Positions 58,468 to 64,000 of a stretch of DNA of 64,000 bases are shown one piece after another. Within the stretch, counting starts at the first letter, position 1, and every line of letters begins with the position of its first letter. The position numbers were made by a program, and so were the translations under genes. A model generated the notes under the pieces. It saw nothing but the letters and a program-made list of their open reading frames with translations, had not been told where the DNA came from and made no database searches. This DNA comes from Allobosea sp. (GTDB taxonomy: Bacteria > Pseudomonadota > Alphaproteobacteria > Rhizobiales > Kaistiaceae), in assembly GCA_017307955.1 (NCBI GenBank), contig JAFKFV010000012.1, positions 1 through 64,000 of the forward strand. The letters are read 5' to 3'.

Positions 58468-60830
58468 TCACGGGAGCGAGATGCCTTCGTTGCGGAAGCG
58501 GGCGAGGCACTCGAAGCGGATATCGGAGCGCACCTGCAGGCCCTGAGCGATGTCGGAGAGATAGCATCGGAGCTCGAAATCGAGCGAGACATTGTTGAAG
58601 GCGGTGAAGAGCACGCTCGGCGCCGGATAGGCGAGCACCAGCGGATGCGCCTTGGCGACCTCGAGCAGGACGGCGCGCACCCGCTCCGGATCGGTCGTCT
58701 TGGCCACCGTCACCGGCAGGATTATGCGGCCCGAACGGTCGCGCAGCACCATGTTCTTGACCTGGCCGGTGATCAGCGTCGAGTTCGGTACGATCAGCGT
58801 CGCGCGGTCGAAGGTCTCGATCTCGGTGGCGCGCACATTGATGCGCTTCACGATGCCTTCCTCGGGGCCGACCGCGATCCAGTCGCCGGCGCGGATCGGC
58901 CGCTCGCGAGCAGGATGAGGCCCGAGACGAAATTATTGACGATCGCCTGCAGGCCGAGGCCGATACCGACCGAGAGCGCGCCGGCCACGATGGCGACATT
59001 GGAGAGGTCGAGGCCGGCATAGCCGAAGGCGAAGGCCGCCGCCGCGATCGTGCCGAGATAGCCGACGCTGGTGCGGATGGAATTGCGCAGGCCGGAATCG
59101 AGCCGCGTCGTCGGGAGGAAGCGTGTCTCGAGCCAGTTCTGCATCGCCCGTGTGATGGCGAAACCGATGGCGAATACCGCGAGCGCGGCGATGATCGTCG
59201 AGAAGGAGATCGAGATCGAGCCGACGCGGAAGCCGAAAAAGACCTGCCGCACGCTCTCGAACACCGAGGTCGAATCAACGCCCCAGGGCGCGATGACGAC
59301 GAGCACCGCGGTTGCGACGAGCAACGCACGCACGAGGCCATTGAAGAGCACGCCGGCCTGGGTGATCGAGCGCGGCGCGAAGCCGATCGAGGCGATGAGG
59401 CGGCTGCCCACGACGCCCTCGCGGCGGAACCAGGCGCTCGTCAGCTCGTCGGCCAGCATGATGAGCAGGACGAGCAGCGCGACGATGGTCGATACCCAGG
59501 CGATCTGCGCCGTGATGAAGCGGCCGAGGGCGACATAGCCCATCAGGTTGGCGATGATGGCGACCGCGGCGGCCACGCCGGCGACGACCAGCGCCATGCG
59601 GCGCAGGATCGGCTCCTCGGCCGGATCCTCCTCGTCCTCCTCGGCCGGCGGGCGGTGGTTCAGCATGCGGACCGTCATGATGATCAGCACCGCGCTGATC
59701 GTGGAGAGCAGCCCGTCGGCGGCGATGATCAGCGGCAGGCCGGTATAGGCGACGCGCGAGAAGCGCTCGATGAAGACCGAAAGGGCCTGCATCGCGGCGA
59801 TGGCGACCGTGAAATGGAAGATGCGCCGCGCGATCGCATGCTCGATCTCGACGAGGCGGAGATCGGGCCGCCAGGGCGCGAGAAGCGCCCGCGAGACGCC
59901 GAAGCCGAGCGAGAACAGCGCCACCGCCGAGGTGACGCCCCACCAGAGCTGGTCGATGCGGTCCGGCGAAAGGTCGAGCGCGTTGAGGATGGAATGGCCG
60001 CCGATCAGCACGCCGGTCGGCACCAGCGTGTTCAGCGCCACGACCGTTGTCGCGACCATCACGCGCGATCGCCGGTCGCTCGACTGGCCGGGCGCCGGGA
60101 GCGCGCTGCGGACGCGGCGGATCAGCATGCGCCGTCCGGGGATGAGCAGCAGCAGCATGGCCGCCATCACCGTGAGAACGAGCGCGATCGCGGTGCGGTC
60201 GTTGCGCACCTGCAGGACGCGCACCCACCCGCTGACGAGTTCGTTCGACCGCGCGACCACGCCGGGCACTTCGGCGGCGGCGTCGCTCCACAGCGACGGG
60301 TCGATCAGGCTGGCATTGCGCTCGAGCAGCTGGCCGGTGAACAGGCGGCGGCGGCGGTCGTTGATCTGGCTGCTGGTGAAAGTGCCATGGACGGCGATCG
60401 CCTGCGCCTGCTGCTGGCTGCCCGACAGATCGGCGTAGAGCTTCTGCGCCGAGGCGAGTTCGTCCCTGATGGCGTCGGAGACGGCGGCGTCGGCGCCCTG
60501 GATCGGCGACAGCTCCTTGACCTGCGCCGCCGCGGCTGCGACCTGCGGCGTCAGTCCGTCGGCGAAGGCGGCGGCGCTGTTGACGATGGCGGTGGTCTGT
60601 TCGCGCAGATTGCGGAGGTCGTAGTCGCTGACGCCGACCCGGTCGAGGGCCATGTCGATGCGGGTGAGATCGGAGTTCCAGCGATCAAGCAGCGCCTGGG
60701 TATCGGCCGCGTCGGCGGAGGTGTCGATGACGGCGAGCGCCGGTGCGACATCGATGGCCAGCATGGCGAGCGTCACGAGCGCGAGAACGACCCGCCGGAT
60801 CGTCGATCCGATGCCTCCGATGCGCCTCAA
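58468..60830 (-). pseudogene. MscS-family mechanosensitive channel (DUF3772) split by a frameshift
   Basis: Two pieces cover one protein. The 660-codon piece at 58848-60830 has a signal peptide, a DUF3772 periplasmic domain (about 30-190), many membrane helices and the start of the MscS core (LDLSNVAIVAGALSVGIGLG, then IVNNFVSGLILLAS). It then leaves frame to GRSAPATGSR and stops. The second piece (58468-58851) continues with the rest of MscS: KRINVRATEIETFDRATLIV and VRSDIRFECLARF. Adding one GAGC unit at about 58901-58908, where GCGAGC precedes GGCCG, restores the canonical ASERPIRAGDWI and a single reading frame of about 787 codons. The gene is therefore broken, phase-variable or a sequencing error. 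Confidence 0.85.
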
Positions 60831-61033
60831 CTCGTTCTCCCTGCCGTTCTCGTCGGCGCCGCAGTCCTCAGCGGCAATGATGACGATATCAGGGCGGCGG
60901 CTTTTGCAATCAGATCTTCAAGCGGGGCGCGTATCAGATTCGCTGGAGCTGCGACTGGACGGCGCCACAAGCGTTGCCCATATGCGGCGGCACGGGTTCC
61001 GAGGGACCGGAGACGGATTTGGCAAGCGAAGGC

Positions 61034-61702
61034 ATGACATCGGCGGACGCGGAGGCGATAACGCGCCCGCGCTCGGCATCGACGCTGCTGGGCCGCCTCG
61101 GCGAGCTCATCGAGGGAGAACGGATATCGGTCGGTGCGATGAGCGACGCGCTGGGGCGCTCGGGCCTCGGCATCACGATCCTGATGCTGGCGCTGCCGTC
61201 CTTCATTCCCATTCCGGGCCTTCCGACCGGCTTCGTCTTCGGGACGGCGCTCGCCATCCTGTCATTGCAGGTGCTCTCCGGCGCCGAAAGCCTCATCCTG
61301 CCCGGCTGGATCCGCCGCTTCAGCATGCCGCGCGATCCGGTGGTCCGGGGCGCCGCCTATATCGCGCCCTGGTTCCGCAAGGTCGAATGGATGCTGCGGC
61401 CGCGCCTCAGCGGGCTTTCCGGACGGCGGGCGCAGCTGATCCTGGCGCTGCCGATCTTCATCCATTCCGTCATGATCCTGCTGCCGATTCCGCTCGGCAA
61501 CCAGCTGCCGGCGCTCGCCGTGATCGCCTTCGCCTTCGGCTTCATCGAGCGCGACGGCATCGCGATCCTCGCCGGCGCGCTGATCTCGGTCCTGGCGCTC
61601 GCCTGGAATGGTGCGATCATCTTCTTCGGCGCCGAGCTCAGCATCTTCCTCTGGGGCTGGGGCGCAGGCATGATCGAACGGCTCGGCTTCGGCGCGGCCT
61701 GA
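61034..61702 (+). CDS. ExoD family exopolysaccharide synthesis protein
   Basis: A 222-residue integral membrane protein with about four hydrophobic segments. The ExoD signature ISVGAMSDALGRSGLGITI is followed by ALPSFIPIPGLPTG, with PWFRKVEWMLRPRL in the middle. ExoD affects exopolysaccharide production and alkali tolerance in rhizobia. The ATG at 61034 is preferred; an upstream TTG has no ribosome binding site. The 203-base gap to 60830 is the divergent promoter region. Confidence 0.85.
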   Translation: MTSADAEAITRPRSASTLLGRLGELIEGERISVGAMSDALGRSGLGITILMLALPSFIPIPGLPTGFVFGTALAILSLQVLSGAESLILPGWIRRFSMPRDPVVRGAAYIAPWFRKVEWMLRPRLSGLSGRRAQLILALPIFIHSVMILLPIPLGNQLPALAVIAFAFGFIERDGIAILAGALISVLALAWNGAIIFFGAELSIFLWGWGAGMIERLGFGAA

Positions 61703-61768
61703 GGGGCTTGATGGTCCCCGTTTCGCGCCGCCGCCCGATGCGCCACTGACCGGCAGCGGGGCCGCGCC

Positions 61769-62281
61769 TTGTTCGATCTCATCCGCCTGGCCTTCCTTTA
61801 TTGCCTCTTCGGGGCCGGTGTCCTGTTCGTGCAGATCAACAACACGCCCTGCCGCGCGCCGGTCGTGCTCGACGACGGTGGGTCGCCGCCGCTCGGGCCG
61901 CCGATCGATCTCGTGAGGCTGGGGGCGGACCGCGACTATGCGATGCGTCTCGGCAAGGCCGTGGTGTTCTGGCTGCCGCGCTTGGTCGATCTCGTCGGCA
62001 TCCGTGGCATGCCCTTCCCGGACTATTTGTTCGGCACCGTCTGCCGGGCTTCGGAGATGCAGCCCCCACGGGGAACTCCGGCGCTTCCCATTGCGCCGCC
62101 ACCCGCAGTGGCTCCGGCGCTCCCCGCGGCCACCCAGGCCCAGACGCCGGCCCCACCGCCGGCCCAATCCGGCAGCCTGTCGCAGCCGCGGCCCTATGCG
62201 GCGCCGCTGCCGCAGCAGCCGGCGCCTTCGCCGCCGGAGCCCCTCCCGCCGCCTCCGCCGCTGCCGCGTCCGCGGGGCTGA
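61769..62281 (+). CDS. Hypothetical proline-rich membrane-anchored protein
   Basis: A 170-residue protein starting with TTG. An N-terminal hydrophobic helix (LIRLAFLYCLFGAGVLFV) is followed by a short conserved-looking region (RLGKAVVFWLPRLVDLVG, then PDYLFGTVC) and a 70-residue Pro/Ala/Gln-rich tail. I do not recognise the family. GC-rich proline codons make the tail low complexity, so it is probably extended in the periplasm. It may be co-transcribed with the ExoD gene (gap of 66 bases). Confidence 0.55.
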   Translation: MFDLIRLAFLYCLFGAGVLFVQINNTPCRAPVVLDDGGSPPLGPPIDLVRLGADRDYAMRLGKAVVFWLPRLVDLVGIRGMPFPDYLFGTVCRASEMQPPRGTPALPIAPPPAVAPALPAATQAQTPAPPPAQSGSLSQPRPYAAPLPQQPAPSPPEPLPPPPPLPRPRG

Positions 62282-62286
62282 GGGCG

Positions 62287-63741
62287 TCAGGCCATCTGGT
62301 AGAAGGCGCGCTTCGCCTCATACATGAGCGCGTCGGCCCGTCGCGCGACATCTTCCAGCCGCTCGCCGGGCCGGCCGGTCGCCGCCCCCATGGAGAGGGT
62401 CAGCGGCAGGTTCGAATAGAACTGGTTGTTGATCTCGACGAGCCGGTGGACGCTGTCGATCATGGTCTCGGCGTCGCGCTCGTCGGCGCCTGGAAGGATG
62501 AGTGCGAACTCGTCGCCGCCGATCCGCGCGGCATGGGCCGGCTTCTCGACGACCTTGCCCAGAACCTCGCCGACGCGGCGCAGCAGTTCGTCGCCGGCGG
62601 CGTGGCCGAGCCGGTCGTTGGTTTCCTTGAGACCGTTCAGATCGGCCATGATGATGGTCACCGGATGGGGCGCATTGCGCTGCAGCCGGCTCATCTCGTC
62701 GATATAGAAGGAACGGTTGTAGAGCTTGGTCAGCGCATCGTGCTTGCCGAGGAATTCGAGATAGGCCTCGGCCGCCTTGCGCGCCGTGATGTCTGTCAGC
62801 GCGACCTGGACCAGCGACCAGTCCTTCTCGTGGCCCGGCAGAACCGAGAACTGCAGCAGGACATGCAACTCGCGGCCGTCGAGCGTGTAATTCACCACTT
62901 CGCGCAGCTGGAAGAGCTTGCCGTTCCACAGATCGATCAGCTGCTCGCGGAAGTTCGGCTCCATATTGTCGCGGAAGACATCGGAAAGCCGGTGCAGCAG
63001 CGTCGGCTTGTCGGGCGCGGCGAACAGCTCCAGCGTGTGACGGTTCACGTCGATGACGCGGATCTCACTGATGCAGCGCGTGACAAATTCTGGATGCACG
63101 TCGGTAAAGACGCGGAAATCGACGATGCCGCGCATGCGGAGGTCATCGAGCAACTGCTTGACGGCGCTGAAATCCTCGACCCAGAGCGAGACGGGCGAAT
63201 GATGGAAGAGGCCGCGCGCATAGGCCTCGCTGGCCGCGAGGCTGCGGCGGGCACTCTCGCGCTCGGTCACGTCCTCGGTCGAGACCAGGACGCGGGCCCA
63301 GTCGTCCTCGGAGCCGGGCAGAACCGCGCCCTTGAGCTGGATGTCGAGCCGCTCGCCCGTGAGCGTGTAGTTGACCGTGGTGCTGGCGAAGTCGCGCTCG
63401 CCGTGCCAGAGCCGCTCCAGTTCGCCGATATGCGCCTCGTACATCGCGTCGCGGAAGACGCTTGGAAGCGCCTCGCGCAGCGTTTCGAGATCAGGCGCGC
63501 GGTAGAGTTCCAGCGTTCTGCGGTTGACGGCGATGAGCCGGATTCGGTCGGCGCAGGCCTGGACGCGCGACGGATCGGCGCGAAGGTAATCGGCGATATC
63601 GGTGACGCCGGCGGCGCGCCAATCGTCGAAGAGCGTGCGCAGAGCGCTGTAATCCTCGAGCCAGAGCGGGATCGGCGCCAGATCGAACATGGAATGGTCG
63701 GCGGATGACTCGGCCATGGTCCGGTTCTCGTCGCTCCGCAT
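62287..63741 (-). CDS. Diguanylate cyclase with duplicated PAS-like sensor modules
   Basis: A 484-residue protein without a membrane segment. Residues about 20-160 and 180-320 are two PAS-like modules of the same design, offset by exactly 160 residues. A GGDEF domain (about 330-480) follows, with active-site IGGDEFAL (Gly408-Phe412) and LTKLYNR at its entry. It should make cyclic di-GMP in the cytoplasm in response to a small ligand or redox state. No RxxD inhibitory site is seen at the usual position before GGDEF. The start at 63741 is chosen for its GGAGG; an ATG at 63717 is an alternative. Confidence 0.87.
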   Translation of the reverse strand: MRSDENRTMAESSADHSMFDLAPIPLWLEDYSALRTLFDDWRAAGVTDIADYLRADPSRVQACADRIRLIAVNRRTLELYRAPDLETLREALPSVFRDAMYEAHIGELERLWHGERDFASTTVNYTLTGERLDIQLKGAVLPGSEDDWARVLVSTEDVTERESARRSLAASEAYARGLFHHSPVSLWVEDFSAVKQLLDDLRMRGIVDFRVFTDVHPEFVTRCISEIRVIDVNRHTLELFAAPDKPTLLHRLSDVFRDNMEPNFREQLIDLWNGKLFQLREVVNYTLDGRELHVLLQFSVLPGHEKDWSLVQVALTDITARKAAEAYLEFLGKHDALTKLYNRSFYIDEMSRLQRNAPHPVTIIMADLNGLKETNDRLGHAAGDELLRRVGEVLGKVVEKPAHAARIGGDEFALILPGADERDAETMIDSVHRLVEINNQFYSNLPLTLSMGAATGRPGERLEDVARRADALMYEAKRAFYQMA

Positions 63742-63971
63742 CGCGTGATGGTCCTCCACCGCGGCCGGATGATCGTCCCCCGGCCCAGCGATTCGCCCGC
63801 AGGGCAATGATCTTGAAGGCGCGAGGTAAATAGACTGTCGATTTATGCTGTCAATGGTGAAGCGTCACGGGCCGCACGGGGCAGGGCGGCCTCGGCCTTC
63901 GCGGTCGCGGAGACGGCCCGCCGGACGGAATGCGGGCTCCAGGCGAAGCCGGCTCGGCTCCCAGAAGACAG

Positions 63972-63996
63972 CGTGCCGGAGCAGGGCCCCGGCACG
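63972..63996. terminator. Possible terminator hairpin at window end
   Basis: CGTGCCGG and CCGGCACG form an 8-bp stem with a nine-base loop, followed by TCTT. AAGAC before it can pair further with GTCTT after it. No gene ends nearby inside the window, so it could serve a gene beyond the right edge. The rest of 63742-64000 shows no gene. Confidence 0.4.
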
Positions 63997-64000
63997 TCTT

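Overview
The window is high-GC, gene-dense DNA from an alphaproteobacterium. The argH/lptM/lysA/TIGR02302/hpt/ftsE/ftsX neighbourhood, a DUF2125 gene, a ChvE-type sugar importer and an ExoD protein point to the order Hyphomicrobiales (Rhizobiales). I cannot name the genus from sequence alone. No rRNA, tRNA, CRISPR array or transposase was seen.

Layout. (1) 1-1858, minus strand: three closely packed phage-structural-type genes that run off the left edge. (2) 2010-24127: a large sugar catabolic island. It holds two complete ribose-type ABC importers (7263-11110 and 18576-23228), four SDR-family genes, an aldose 1-epimerase, an enolase-superfamily sugar-acid dehydratase, an SMP-30 lactonase, a split transketolase and a one-polypeptide E1alpha-E1beta-lipoyl protein followed by an unusually degenerate E2. 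A LacI-type and a GntR/HutC-type regulator lie inside it. Two near-identical LacI-like operators (2101, 18501) and a second operator family (7165, 13453, 17469, 18421) tie the separate operons into one regulon. (3) 24149-39914: chromosomal backbone with a DUF2125 protein, ChaC, PlsC, YdcF, FtsX/FtsE, Hpt, a response regulator, TIGR02302, LysA, LptM, ArgH and a TlpA-like protein. An MFS/VOC pair sits between lysA and the TIGR02302 gene. (4) 40030-49660: an MFS efflux pump, 3-hydroxybutyryl-CoA dehydrogenase with ETF, a rhomboid protease, a cobalamin adenosyltransferase, TspO, an SDR, an extensin-like protein, a galactose/arabinose 1-dehydrogenase and a TusA-like protein. (5) 49822-53383: a translationally coupled flippase/GNAT/JmjC-like cassette. 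(6) 53459-57449: a chvE-mmsA-mmsB multiple-monosaccharide importer. (7) 57744-64000: a CAP-domain lipoprotein, a frameshifted MscS-type channel gene, ExoD, a proline-rich protein and a duplicated-sensor diguanylate cyclase.

How the island probably works (inference): the two importers bring in one or two related sugars. The epimerase supplies the right anomer, an SDR oxidises it to a lactone, SMP-30 opens the lactone, and the enolase-superfamily enzyme dehydrates the acid to a 2-keto-3-deoxy acid. The acetoin-dehydrogenase-like E1/E2 and the split transketolase would then cleave carbon-carbon bonds next to a keto group. No sugar kinase, aldolase or E3 subunit is present, so this does not match a pathway I can name. 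It is the best candidate here for an undescribed system.
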